Source: Arcuatula senhousia (Eukaryota; Mollusca; Bivalvia; Mytilida; Mytilidae). From it: a DNA stretch of 64,000 nt. The stretch is from the NCBI GenBank assembly GCA_963971305.1, contig OZ020307.1, positions 55,053,702 to 55,117,701 of the forward strand. The letters run 5' to 3'. A model generated the notes under the pieces. That model saw only the letters and a list, made by a program, of their open reading frames with translations. It had not been told where the DNA came from and made no database searches. Within the stretch, counting starts at the first letter, position 1. The number at the start of each line of letters is the position of its first letter. Made by a program: the position numbers and the translations under genes. Of the stretch, positions 40,520 through 51,019 are shown one piece after another.

Positions 40520-40615
40520 ATAAAATAATGCTATTTAAAGTGACTGAGTACGTCGCTGCAGACCTATATATAGGTATAGTCACGACGTTAAACTCCCCAG
40601 TCAGTCAAGTGACTG
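40520..40615 (+). mobile_element. SINE tail fragment (tentative)
   Basis: GTACGTCGCTGCAGACCTAT, then a short TATA-type run, then CACGACGTTAAACTCCCCAG and TCAGTCAAGTGACTGAG resemble the 3' part of tRNA-derived SINEs (a GTTAAAC motif plus a simple CAGTCAGT tail). No 5' part is visible. Confidence 0.35.
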
Positions 40616-41855
40616 AGCCTAATAATGAAAAAAAAATATTCTGTAACAATGCCTTCGAAAAATAAATATCGTGCGGAAACAAAATTTTCTGGCCAAAACA
40701 AAAAACCAAGCCCCCCTCCCAAGAAGTTAAATGGTCTTGTGCGTTGGCAATTTTTCATCATTTTCACTTTGAATTTCGCATCTAGTCACAGTGAAAACTA
40801 TTTAAAATTTAAAAGGAAATCAGAAGAACTTTCGAGAAATTATGAATTAAAAAAGTTCTATATTTTCTTTTTTTCTTGTTTCTTGTTACATTAAGTTACA
40901 CATGCATATTTTGCGATTAACAGCCATAATAACCATGGAGTACAAATCTAATTTGTGAAAAGAGAACACAATTGTATTTGAATCACGGGGGGGGGGGGGT
41001 AACTCCAAGTAATTAAGGATACAGATGGCGGCCCAGATGTTTTATATCCACCATATTCATATACCGGTTTTGGCCTGCTTAAAAGAAAAGACAGCCATTC
41101 ATATATTTTTAATGCATTTGAAATTACACAGAATATGCTTAAACTTGACATGTTTTTTTTTTAGATATTCGATTGAATTAAAAGTTTTAATGGTAAAAGT
41201 TATCAGGGTCTTATCACATGCGTGTTCAATTAGGGTTACAAGGAGGCAAAACGTGCCCAAACGTGGATGCTTGGTCACCCTTTTTCTATTGATATATGAC
41301 ATAAATTTGTGAAAAGTAAACCTTATCATATATGCAACATCTGAAATTTCCACCCTTTTCACATATTGAGCACCCAAAAAGCAGAACTTTAGAGGCGCAC
41401 ATGATACATGTATGTACCTAGTGTCCTACCTTTATAATGGAAGTTACCTCCAACCCCGTGATTTGAATTTGTTGATGTTAGTTATTCAAACACGAAACAA
41501 ATTACTTTTGAAATAATAAAATTGGTAAAAGCATTTTTATCATATTTAGTTCAACATAAAATCCTAAAATAATCTGCTTGTTGCAATTACTTCACAAACA
41601 CAAAAAAAAAACACCCAGAAACATGTTAAAGTACACTGACTCGATGTCAACGTTGTACAGGTCAGTTGTGTACAAGGATGGTGTCCAGTAAAAAGTTATA
41701 TTTATGTTTCACAATGACGTGTATTGGCATCAGTAGGACAGCATCAAAAGTTTATTCATAATATTACTTACCTTTTGACTTCATATGTTGTTTGTATGCT
41801 GAATAATCGGTTAGAAAATCCATCCGTTTTCAATTTGTAAACATTGTTGTCATCA

Positions 41856-42250
41856 CTCAAGAAATTTTACGGACGACATCATGTGCTTGTATGCAAATAC
41901 GGGATTTCTATCTCTCAGATGAGCACAGATGTTGGTTTGACATAGAGTTTTGTAATGTCATCCTTTCCGGATTTGACCAACACTTAATCGATCTTTGGCA
42001 ACGTGACGGGTGTGCTATAGCAAGCAGGAACTGCTTACTCTTCCGGAGCACCTGAGTTCACTCTCGTTTCGACTTGAGTTCGCGTTGCTGAATGCGGTTT
42101 TGTTGTTATGTGTGTGTGTTTTATGTTGTTATATGGTTTGTTTTGTTGTGATGATTTTTTGTCTGCCGGTTTTGTCTTTGTCTTCACGGTTTTATGATAC
42201 TGATTACCCCTTTGGTACACCTTTGCTTCATTGATGAAGTACTAATGGCG
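41856..42250 (+). repeat. Dispersed repeat R, copy 1 (GTGTGCTATAGCAAGCAGG family)
   Basis: This copy shares with 52446-52691 plus 53681-53730 an ordered series: AAGAAATTTTACGG, GACATCATG, CAAATACGGGATTTCT, GTGTGCTATAGCA(A/G)GCAG, TTCC(G/A)GAGCACCTGAGTTC, CGACTTGAGTT. A 74-codon frame at 42010-42234 runs through the right part (GTG start, hydrophobic end). I recall the same phrase from bivalve sequences as a widespread repeat and possible decayed coding tail, but the original product is not known to me. Confidence 0.7.
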
Positions 42251-42706
42251 TAATGTAAATAGTAGTTCGTTGAATTTCTACGCACAATTTTATCAATTCA
42301 TTTATTTCTTATCATTTAAGAACAACAAACACAATTTTCTTGATCTCTTAAACGTAAATTTTCTAATATACAAAGAGTTTGATAGTTTAAAATTCTGTAA
42401 CTACGAGAAGAATTTGCACTATATTTTGAAAACTCGTGTTATATGTAATCGGCCGGGTGGCAGCACGTGGAGCACGAGCTGCTGCTTGACCGTCTTCCAC
42501 TCTGACCACACAAGAAAAGTGTGCATGGGTACCTGTATTCAATGCTGTCCTGTCTGACAACACTCTTGCGGGTAAGAGTATATTTTTTTCTAGTACTTTA
42601 GTTGGATTGGGGGGGCATCGGTGCCAGCAGTTTTTTGGTCATTTCATTTGTGACACATAAATTTGTACGATAAAAAATCATTCTGTCCGGATTCTTCTTT
42701 AATTAT

Positions 42707-43172
42707 TAGTCCCCTACCGGCGATAGCCGAAGGGGACTATAGGTTTGCGCTCTGTCCGTCTGTCCGTCTGTCTGTCACGCCTCAGTTTTCCACACTTTTT
42801 TTCTAAACACTTATAGATAATGAACTGATTTTTGGTATATGAGTTTACCATGATGAGTTACAGATCAAGTTTGAGTTTCGTGCCGGTCCATAAATATTTG
42901 TGGGAGAAATGGCCCTTTGAACTTTAAAAATTCACTAAAATTTCAGTTTTCCGCACTTTTTTTCTAAACGCTTATAGATAATGAACTGATTTTTGGTATG
43001 TGAGTTAACCATGATGAGTTACAGATCAAGTTTGAGTTTCGTGCCAGTCCACAATTTTTTATTGGAGTTATGGCCCTTATTGGAGTTAATCCTTGTTGAT
43101 AACAAACTGATCAAATTTAGGTTTTCATTTGTTTTTTACCAGTGATTGAAATATGAGGCTGGTAGGGGACTA
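42707..43172 (+). mobile_element. ~466-bp element with 5' hairpin, GTCY microsatellite and inverted ends
   Basis: It starts TAGTCCCCTACCGG and ends CTGGTAGGGGACTA. A 5' hairpin pairs TAGTCCCCT.. with ..AGGGGACTA at 42730-42738, followed by CTGTCCGTCTGTCCGTCTGT. A ~170-bp body segment with CACTTTTTTTCTAAAC and ACCATGATGAGTTACAGATC is present twice (42787-42950, 42951-43090). TA flanks both ends if the ends are taken as GTCCCC..GGGGAC. Hairpin, tetranucleotide run and internal tandem repeat resemble the AGCTCA family, so it may be a second HINE-like family; a TA-targeting MITE is the alternative. Confidence 0.65.
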
Positions 43173-43534
43173 TGTATTGTTTTGCAATACTCTCAGAATG
43201 CTTGTTTATACTTGAAAGTTTGGGACAAATTAATCTGGATTCCGACCAGCTGACCACATTGCACCACCCCGCAAAGAGAAGGAATCAACAAATGGTCACC
43301 CCACTACTTTCCTTTTCAGCCTTTGACAATTATAAAAGAGAAGAATTGTACGCCGGGTAATAGTTAAGCTATGGCCCTGATAGTTTTAATTTCAAAGTAC
43401 TCAACTTGACACAGATTATTGAAAAAAAAATATTATAAGATGTCAACGTCGTCTGGGAATATTTCTGTCATAGAAAGCATGAAAATTATCTATATTTAGT
43501 ATGAGGAAGAAATTTCACGGTACATTTATTTTAA

Positions 43535-43952
43535 GGTTCTTCTAAATGTAAAATGGCTGCCATGCATTGTCAATACAAAACTTTCAAAAAATACACAGCC
43601 TAGATGAAATAAGTATTTAGCTAGAATTATATTGAAATGAATGTTTAACAATCTTATCTAAAGCAAGCTAGAAAAAATAACATATAAAAACTGTCTTTAA
43701 AGGTAAAATATTAAATATTTGTAAGGGTGTGCTCGAATAGTAAGATAGTAATCAGACGCACCTTACATGTTTATGTAAATAAAATTTAATTAAGACACAT
43801 TGTGGGATTTTAAATTGTAGCTTGCTCTGTGTATTGGTAAGTTAAATCTAATTAGACAAGTTTTGAACAAAATACATCATGTGCTCAATCTGTGTATTTT
43901 TTGAAAGTTTTGTATTGACAATGCATGGCAGCCATTTTCATTTAGAAGAACC
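43535..43952. mobile_element. 418-bp MITE with ~64-bp TIRs and TTAA target duplication
   Basis: TTAA flanks both ends (43531-43534, 43953-43956). The left arm starts GGTTCTTCTAAATG and its reverse complement closes the element. The arms match over about 64 bp with one single-base indel, including GGCTGCCATGCATTGTCAAT. A TTAA duplication is used by piggyBac and Kolobok superfamilies; the GGTTCT ends lack the piggyBac CCC start, so Kolobok-like is the better guess. Non-coding interior. Confidence 0.85.
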
Positions 43953-44515
43953 TTAAACCAAAATAATATGTGATTGTATTATTTGTTTGTTATGTAATTA
44001 CAGCTTTTACTCATACTGCCTACTTTGAAAATTATAATAATATTTTTTCCCTTTTCATTTCAGTCCGTATGTGCTGTCATTCACCTGCCATATAATTCAT
44101 TGGTTAAAAAAAAGAAGCAAAATGATATCGTATAGGAATCCATGGAATTGGATAGAAGCCGCTCTTCCAAGATTTTAAAAAGACTGCACTTAATTATAAT
44201 CCAAGTATTAAAAGGGGGAAGACTATTGTAGCACAGACATCTTATCAATATTAAAGGGAAAATTCGCAAAAAAATAATTTTTACATATGTTTTTCATCAC
44301 ATTTTACTAAACATAAATATACATGTAAAACTCTTCAATCTTCACTAATAAGCGAGTATGAGAGCGTTTTGTATCGATAAATTAGAACGATGGGTGCGGC
44401 CATTTTGTACGGCTAGAAGGCCCTATTGTCACGTGACCATCACCTAATATCCAATAACCACAAAGTACCAATACGATAACGACACGCAATGGTCATCTCT
44501 ATCGTCATTTAAAAC

Positions 44516-44735
44516 ATGATGATAGTTGGTTGTTCTACTCTGCGTAGTAACGGTTTAGTGTTATTCCGTTTTCCTGACCTAAAGAAAAAGGCAGACTTGC
44601 ATCTTAAATGGGTCCAGTCTTTAGATTTGCCAACCAAAAATTTGAAATGATTTTAATAAATGTACAAAAGCAAAATTTCACTGCGTGTGAAGCGCTTTTC
44701 TGGATTAACCTTCATCAGACACGCTAGGGGTAGAA
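44516..44735 (+). pseudogene. Degraded THAP-type zinc-finger fragment
   Basis: From ATG 44516 the frame reads MMIVGCSTLRSNG, then LFRFP, then a basic stretch, then LKWVQSL and LPTKN, ending in TGA at 44648. This follows the THAP pattern C..GC....GV.FHRFP..R..W...L. After a one-base shift at the AAAAATTT run, the next frame reads NFTACEALFW, where the THAP C..HF pair would be expected; the His is replaced by Leu. The first Cys is also absent. THAP domains are zinc-dependent DNA binders found in P-element and ISL2EU-type transposases as well as host factors. The 44.29-44.48 kb stretch just upstream is CpG-richer (GGGTGCGGCCATTTTG, TCACGTGAC) and may be a relic promoter. Domain call is by eye. 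Confidence 0.45.
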
Positions 44736-46064
44736 AACTTGGAAAACCGGTAGAATATTAGATTTGATTTAAAAAATGTCAAAAAAATATTTTAACAATG
44801 ACCAAACAGATAAATTTATCAATTTCTAACGAAACATTTTTCTAAAGTGTTCTTTTGTTCATGAAAAATGTTTATATCTATCTATATTCGTCAATGATAA
44901 TTTCATTATTTTTGTAGTCAAACGTTTCTTACATGTTAGATTAATACCTAGTATGCCAGGGCTAGTATGTAACGGTCGGAATCTTTGCTATAAAAATCCA
45001 CAAGACAAAAAACTCAGTTTTGTTTGAAAGAAAAAGAATTATTACGGGTGTGCGTAGAATTAAGAATAAAACCGAAAGCGGAATAAAACTTATCTTTTTG
45101 TTTTGTATAAGCGTTTTATCACTTCAGTTATAACTGAGTCTGTGCATTTATTCAGAATCTTTTTTAATAACAAGTAAATATACATATTAAAACAGACAAT
45201 ATTTTTTTCTTCATTTTTTTATCCACTCCCTATGCATTCCTTAAAAATTCGCAAATGTATTTTTTTTTATCTTAAAAGGATTTCTTTAACGTTCATTATA
45301 TAGAAGATAATATTATTTTTACCTATATGAACATAGTAATTCACAGTCGGGGGCAACGTATTTAAAATTGTGACACTCCCAGGAATTACTTACTTCCCGG
45401 GGATGGTAATTAACAGGTGGTAGTGTAATGGTTTATGACAGAAAAAGAGATCATTTGTTTCTGTTAATTATTTATTACAAAGTACAACAGAAGACCTACA
45501 ATTTCTCACTCGTGTCTTTGATTTTTCGACAACTTTATCTGTGTAAAAGTAGTGAAATTGTTCTTCTTCAGGTTTTTTTTTACATTTCTCTTTTAAAAAG
45601 TAAAACAAAAAAGCACACTATACAGAAAACGCTTCGTGTTTCCTTCATCTAGACAGCCGTATGAGTATATACCACAATCTTGTGTTCGTAAGATTAATTT
45701 TAAAAAGTATAAATATTTACAGAAATACGTACAGAACCGGACACTATATGTCCTCCTACTCCTTCTTTCATAGATGGGGCATAAAATAGACAACCACACC
45801 AACAACTTTAGAACCTTATAAACTTATCAAATCAATGTAAAAAAGTTCTACGTGTCAAACTTTAAACTTTGTCTGACGCCCGTTTCTAAAATTTAAAATG
45901 TCAGATCGGTTCCAAAGTAAACTGAGAATGCGAAATGTGCAGTAAAGATAAAAGTGTCAATACAAAATTAATAATTTAGATCTTGCGTTTCGAATGAAAA
46001 AGAGAATATTTGATTTTTTTAGGGAGGGGGGCTTTAGATATATATATTTACTTCGTCCTGCCTT

Positions 46065-46220
46065 TTTATTTTCGAGAACACTGGAGCCTGGATGTTTTTT
46101 CTAACTATAAATTTTTGGAGCCTGGATGTTTTTCTAACTATAAATTTTTCAGCCAAAAACAATATCCTACCCTGCCTTTTTATTTGATTTTTGACATCCT
46201 GCCTTTTTATTTTTAATTTC
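46065..46220 (+). repeat. Short tandem duplications
   Basis: A ~36-bp unit (GGAGCCTGGATGTTTTTTCT plus AACTATAAATTTTT) is present twice in tandem (about 46084-46155), surrounded by three CCTGCCTTTTTATTT words (46060, 46171, 46199). The 68-codon frame across it is a shadow. Confidence 0.75.
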
Positions 46221-46308
46221 ACAATAGTCCTCCCATGAGAATCCAATGATCGCCCCCTTTTAATCAGCAACAATAAAAAAAAAAAAACACACAAAAAAAG
46301 ATAAAATG

Positions 46309-46641
46309 CGTCGGGCTACTAACACCGAGGTTCGTGGTTTGATCCTCGTTAGGGGTGAAAATTGCATGAGACAATTTTCCGACTCTCTCTTGACACCATT
46401 TGCGAGCTAGGATGGTCTCAAGGAACGATGCTAGTCCTTCGGAAGGGACGAAAAAAGGTTGTCCCGTGTATGTGGAGAGCAATACCTCATGCACGTTAAA
46501 GACCCCTTTGTAGAGTTCGATAAGAGTAGGCTCAATTTGGGGCCGCTACAAAGGCCTTACTCGCAAACTGCTAGCTGGAGAGGGATTTATATAAGCATTA
46601 AGCTTGTTTCCCAATCCAGGGTAAATAAATATGTTTAAACT
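46309..46641 (+). mobile_element. SINE (333 bp) with 12-bp target duplication
   Basis: AAAGATAAAATG flanks both ends (46297-46308 and 46642-46653). The 5' part reads CGTCGGGCTACTAACACCGA and GGTTCGTGGTTTGATCCTC, resembling the 3' half of a tRNA with a B box. The body has TCAAGGAACGATGCTAGTCC, TTGTCCCGTGTATGTGGAG and CATGCACGTTAAAGACCCC, and the tail is AT-rich. It differs in body from the SINE at 35.7 kb, so at least two SINE families have been active here. Confidence 0.85.
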
Positions 46642-46769
46642 AAAGATAAAATGAGGTTATAATAATATGAGGTTATGCTAATACATTTTATAAGTTATCA
46701 ATGGAAAACAAATTTTAACTAAGCTTAGTGTCACCACTATTAAAAAAATACAAGTCATTGAAGGCAAAT

Positions 46770-47542
46770 CTATTCAGAGTCTGTGTCACTAATACACTCT
46801 CTAAATCCTTCGTATTGTCCATCTGCAGAAGGAAATTCTTTTCTGATGGACACAACACAAGCTGGCAGCACAACGCGATGTTTTCTTCCTAAAGGTGAAG
46901 GTAGACATATTCTGACACAACATACAAACTGTCTGTATGCCCTAAGTCTGCTCTGGCTGCATGTATTTTAAAAAGTGGTATCTAAAGTTACCTTGCCTTT
47001 ACATTATTACTTCCTTGTTTTGTACTGTAACTTTTTGTTGGCTAAGAATATATATAACTTTTGTTTGATGGGTCAAGAAAAACTCAATGTTTTCAATCAG
47101 TGAAATTTTCGGCAATCACTCTGAAAAATAGTACACGTCTATTCATATACCTATTAAATAGTCCGACTGGTGCTCTCCCCCGGTGGCGTTTGTACCACAA
47201 GAAACTAATATAACTAGTTTTCAACACAACAGGGTTTAAACAAACTGTCTTGAAGTCGTGGTTGCACCAGGATCGAAGAGATCGGTGAATAAAGTAAACT
47301 CGTGGCAGCATAGGCATTCTGTGAGCAAGGGCATTGGCACACAGCGATCGGAACATTTGCACTATTGAGTGTCAAATTGGGTTGCTTCGAAATTCAGTCT
47401 AGCGATTTATCTCCAACTCTTCTATCTACCGAATTTCTTCCTCCGTATATTCTGGTTCAAGTTGATGCCCTTCCTAACCCAATTCGACCAAATCTGCAGA
47501 ACTAAAGCTGCTAGCAGACACGTCACTCACGTAATCAGACAT
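46770..47542 (-). pseudogene. Broken gene for P2X7 C-terminal-domain-like protein
   Basis: Two exons are visible on the minus strand: 47542-47151 and 46956-46770, separated by a 194-bp GT-AG intron (donor AATAG|GTATAT, acceptor CATGCAG|CC) with agreeing phase (AG+C, Ser). The pattern fits the P2X7 cytoplasmic 'ballast' domain that bivalves carry in many stand-alone genes: EPEYTEEEIR, a Cys cluster CKCSDRCVPMP..ECLCCHE, CNHDFKTVCLNPVVL, then RAYRQF, VVLPACVVSIRKEFPSADGQ and YEGF, ending at TAG 46770. Breaks: in-frame stops after EEEIR (CAG>TAG-like), after EINR, where the Trp of the WCKC motif would be (TGG>TAG-like), and a frameshift between the Cys cluster and CNHDF. The family identity is by eye but covers the whole domain in order. 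Confidence 0.8.
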
Positions 47543-48639
47543 TACAAATATTTAGAAGGGACATTGGTGCAAAGTATATTATATAGCAATTATTTTTCTC
47601 ATTCTCTCGAAATTACGATTAATCTTTTACAAAACCAAAAACCTTATTAAACTCCGGTTAACAATCAGGAGTCTAAGAAAAGGTAATACCCAGCTAAAGA
47701 TCACCGTCTCTTCTTTGATCTTTATGAGATGACAATTATACATGCTTAATTGATTTGAATTAATAGCCTTTCAATGATCAGTTAATCAGTTTAATAGCTG
47801 TCTAATGAGATAAAAAGGCCAGGGAAAAGGTTCACATCGAATATACAAATACAATAGAAGGATCACGTGTCTGAATATGTAGCAAGCATTTGTATTTGCA
47901 TTGGTGTTTCAATATTCTGACACAATGAATTTAGCTAACATCCATTTGTGGACACCGTGTTTGTTATTTTTTTTTTTAGATCTCAACCTGTAATATTTTT
48001 AACACTAATGACTTTTGTACCGTTAGAATTAATTGTAGCAAACTCAAAATAGTTTCTTTTTAAATGGTAACGTGTTATATACTAACTTTATGTATCCCTC
48101 AATCTCACTAATGCTATACTTCCAGACTGAGACAGTAATATACGATCTCAATAGATAAGGGAGGTTTTAAAGCCATAAAAGTTTGTGAATATACCATTTC
48201 TTTTGAAATGTCAGGACCATTGCGAGCTTCAATTTCTCTGTCGTGTCTTTGCCATGCATTGTTTTTTCGTTTTCGACATTTGAGATTGTATATCCCATGC
48301 CAGTTGAAAATTGAAAAAAAAGAGTAAAATTTATTTCTAGGTTCGGATACCAAAAACGCTATCTCGTTGCTTGAAATTGAATATTGTTTTATGTTCTAAC
48401 AAACTCATATACATCCATTCATGTTTAAAAAGGACCACTGGCATTGGTTACTCTAGGTGGTTCAGACCTCCTTATGCATGTTGAAACTTTGCTGTCCCAC
48501 GTCAAAACACTAGTAGAAAATTGAAATTGAGTCCGTATGTAAGCTATTCACTTATAATCTTGTTACTGTATAAAATATATAAATGCTGAAAAAGATCTAC
48601 ATTCAAGGTCTCTCTTGATTTTGCACACGCCTAAAATAT

Positions 48640-49205
48640 ATCACGTACATGTACTTCTGCGTGTACAAGGTTGGAATGCTACATATGTAGAGACCATACA
48701 TCAACTGTTTTTGCGTGATTCAGCATACACAAGGTCGGAATGCTAGCATTTGGACCTGAGAAATAAAAGTTCAATATCTTTAAAAGGATTCTGCATACAC
48801 CAGGTCGAAATGCTGGCATTTGGACTTGAGATACAAAAGTTCAATATCTTTAAAAGGATTTTGCATACACCAGGTCGGAATGCTAGCATACGGACTTGGG
48901 AAACCAAATTTCAATATAATTAAAAGGATTCTGCATACACCAGGCCGGAATGCTAGCATACGGACCTGAGAAACCAAATTTCAACAAATTTAGAAGGATT
49001 CTGCATACATCAGGACGGAATGCTATCATACGGACCTGAGAAACAAAATTTCAACATATTTAAAAGGATTCTGTATACACCAGGTCGGAATGCTTGCATG
49101 GCGACCTGAGAAACAAAATTTCAACATATTTAAAATGACTCTGCATACACCTTGTCGGAATGCTAGCATACGGACCTGAAAATAAAAAAATCTAACTTTT
49201 ACTTT
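48640..49205 (-). repeat. ~63-bp tandem repeat, minus orientation (about 8 copies)
   Basis: On the plus strand the unit reads GGATTCTGCATACACCAGGT, then CGGAATGCTAGCATACGGAC, then CTGAGAAACAAAATTTCAAC and an ATTTAAAA spacer. On the minus strand this is the same core as the 37.0-37.65 kb block. Copies are more regular and more alike than in that block. Two 60-65-codon minus-strand frames here are shadows. Confidence 0.9.
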
Positions 49206-49779
49206 CAAATCTGCATAAAAAATTACGAAAAATGCTGACTGGGGTTTTATTTAAACATATCGTGTTCTCGATATTTTTAAGCCCCTAAAACACATCACTT
49301 TTGCATACAATGTCCAAACAAATGCTAAGTCATCGTACTTCTTGGTAGGCAAAAAAGGAACATCTGGTAACAGAATTACAATTTTATTGAAAAGCGTGTG
49401 TTTTTGTCTTGATTAATTGCTCAGCTAAGCAATTTGGGCAAGAATTGATCGGTAGGTAAATATACAGAGAAGTAGAGAGCAGGACAGAGGAGGACAGAGA
49501 ATTAATAAAAAAAAATGATTTATTGTGTGAAATAAATGTTGTTATCTGATTATTGTTTGTTTCTAAGGTATTTTGAGTAATTTGAAAGCACTTGGGTTTG
49601 TTTTAAATGGTTCTATATGGTAGGAATCGAAGATAACTACGATGTCGGTAGAGAGGAGTAAACCAGCGTATGATAAATGACATCAAAGACTCTTTCCAAA
49701 GTATTAAATTTGGAATAAATTACACTATTTTGCTATTATGACGGTAAATGTACATACAAGAATCTTTGTTTGTGTGTTT

Positions 49780-49864
49780 TTTGGCCAATTCAAACTTTAT
49801 TTGCAATTGGTTTTTTTTCGTAAATATCGTAATCAAAATGGCGACTGTCGACTTAAAAATACAG
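49780..49864 (+). CDS. Candidate first coding exon of the P-loop NTPase gene
   Basis: CAAAATGGCG at 49834-49843 is a strong start context. The nine codons MATVDLKIQ end exactly at a textbook donor, CAG|GTAAGTGC (49864/49865). The exon ends in phase 0, the phase needed by the acceptor at 54790/54791. Upstream, GGCCAATTC (near 49781) could be a CCAAT-type promoter element and there is a T-rich run, but no TATA box is evident; the start at 49780 is only a guess for the 5' leader. That this exon belongs to the gene 4.9 kb downstream is inference from phase and strand, and further small exons between them are possible. Confidence 0.45.
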
Positions 49865-50060
49865 GTAAGTGCAGGGTCGGATACGTATGAATAACGGTTT
49901 TCGTAGTTGAACGATAATACTGTGTTGAAGAATAACTCATGATATATATAAAATTGCACATTTATTATTACTAATGCATTAAAACATGAAAATAAAACAT
50001 TTTTTTTTTATATACATGATATATAAACGAACAATGACAATTTTCAATTCTAACGTCAAA

Positions 50061-50276
50061 TTATTTAAAAGTGTTACAAAATAGTGCCAACTTAATCTGT
50101 CTTGCGTATATATGCTCAAATTTCTTAGTTAAATGAACACCATCTGTAAATGCACGTCTTGGTGGGTTAACTAGTCCACGCAGTTTCCAAAATGTGATCC
50201 CCGTTGATTTTGCATATTCGTCACTAAGCTTGAGGTTGATCTCTTTTCTTTGTGAATCGTATTGGTGGTAAGTCAT
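50061..50276 (-). pseudogene. SGNH-hydrolase-like C-terminal fragment
   Basis: Minus-strand codons read ITFWKLRGLVNPPRRAFTDG, then VHLT, then YARQIKLAL, and stop at TAA. This resembles the C-terminal part of the SGNH/GDSL-like domain found in many animal TE-linked proteins (F W..G......DGVHL...G..KY.R.I..A), including the Asp-His pair of the catalytic triad. The upstream domain (the Ser and Gly/Asn blocks) is not found nearby, so this is a fragment or last exon. It lies inside the large intron of the P-loop gene on the opposite strand. Confidence 0.4.
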
Positions 50277-50519
50277 CCCTTTTTTAATTTTAATTGTTGA
50301 ACTTTATTCAAATAATTATATATCAAATTATCTAAATTGAAATGAGGGTACCTTTAATTATTAACAACCAATAATTACCACACAACTTATGACTATCGGC
50401 AATCTTTTTAATGTCGCAATAAATGATGATTTTATTATATTGGCGCGTGGCGACAACAATAAATCTATCATTAAATGATTAGCGATCACACGATCGTCTA
50501 GCCGGTTAAACAAACATGT

Positions 50520-51010
50520 CAAACCATTTGAGCAGGACGGTAGACGACTTTTTTCCGTAGCCTGTGTGGAATATATATTCATGACACACATCTTGTTTTT
50601 AAAGGCTAAATATCCCCGCGAAAAAAATCTTTTTTAAACTTCTTAAACCTACGAACTGTTGTGCATCGCCTGTAAGACAGGAGATACAAAGACATGACTT
50701 CAAAGTCAACCTTTATTAATAAAGATCAAGCATCTTGGTAGACGGCTTTTTTCCGTAGCTTGTGTGGAATAAATTTTCATGACACATATCTTTTTTTTTA
50801 AATAGCCTTATGAATTTCCCCGCGAAAAAAAACGGTTTTAAACATGTTTCACTGACGAACTGTTGTGTATCGCCTGCAAGACAGGAGATACAAAGAAAAA
50901 AATCTTTAGTAATAATTATCGTGCACCTTGGTATATCGATTTTTGTTTGGTGTTCCCCTGTGGAATAAATTTCCATGACACAATTTTTACTCAAATAAAA
51001 TGTCTCGACG
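50520..51010 (-). repeat. ~213-bp tandem duplication with exon-like acceptor
   Basis: Two full copies and a partial third share GTAGACG(A/G)CTTTTTTCCGTAG, TGTGTGGAATA..TTCATGACAC, CCCCGCGAAAAAAA and GAACTGTTGTGCATCGCCTG. On the minus strand each full copy has a good acceptor, CTCCTGTCTT(A/G)CAG|GCGAT, followed by short open codons (DAQQFV.., DTQQFVSET). It could be an exon duplicated with its intron border. The partial third copy near 50930-51010 keeps only the GTGGAATAAATTTCCATGACA part. Confidence 0.6.
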
Positions 51011-51019
51011 CGAGAAATA

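Noticed and set aside
41025..41377. Overlapping 92-95-codon frames on both strands
   Set aside because: They have low-complexity, A/T-driven composition, no domain and no splice context, and the two strands are equally open.
46783..46971. Plus-strand 62-codon frame
   Set aside because: It is the shadow of the minus-strand P2X7-like exon, whose motifs are clear.
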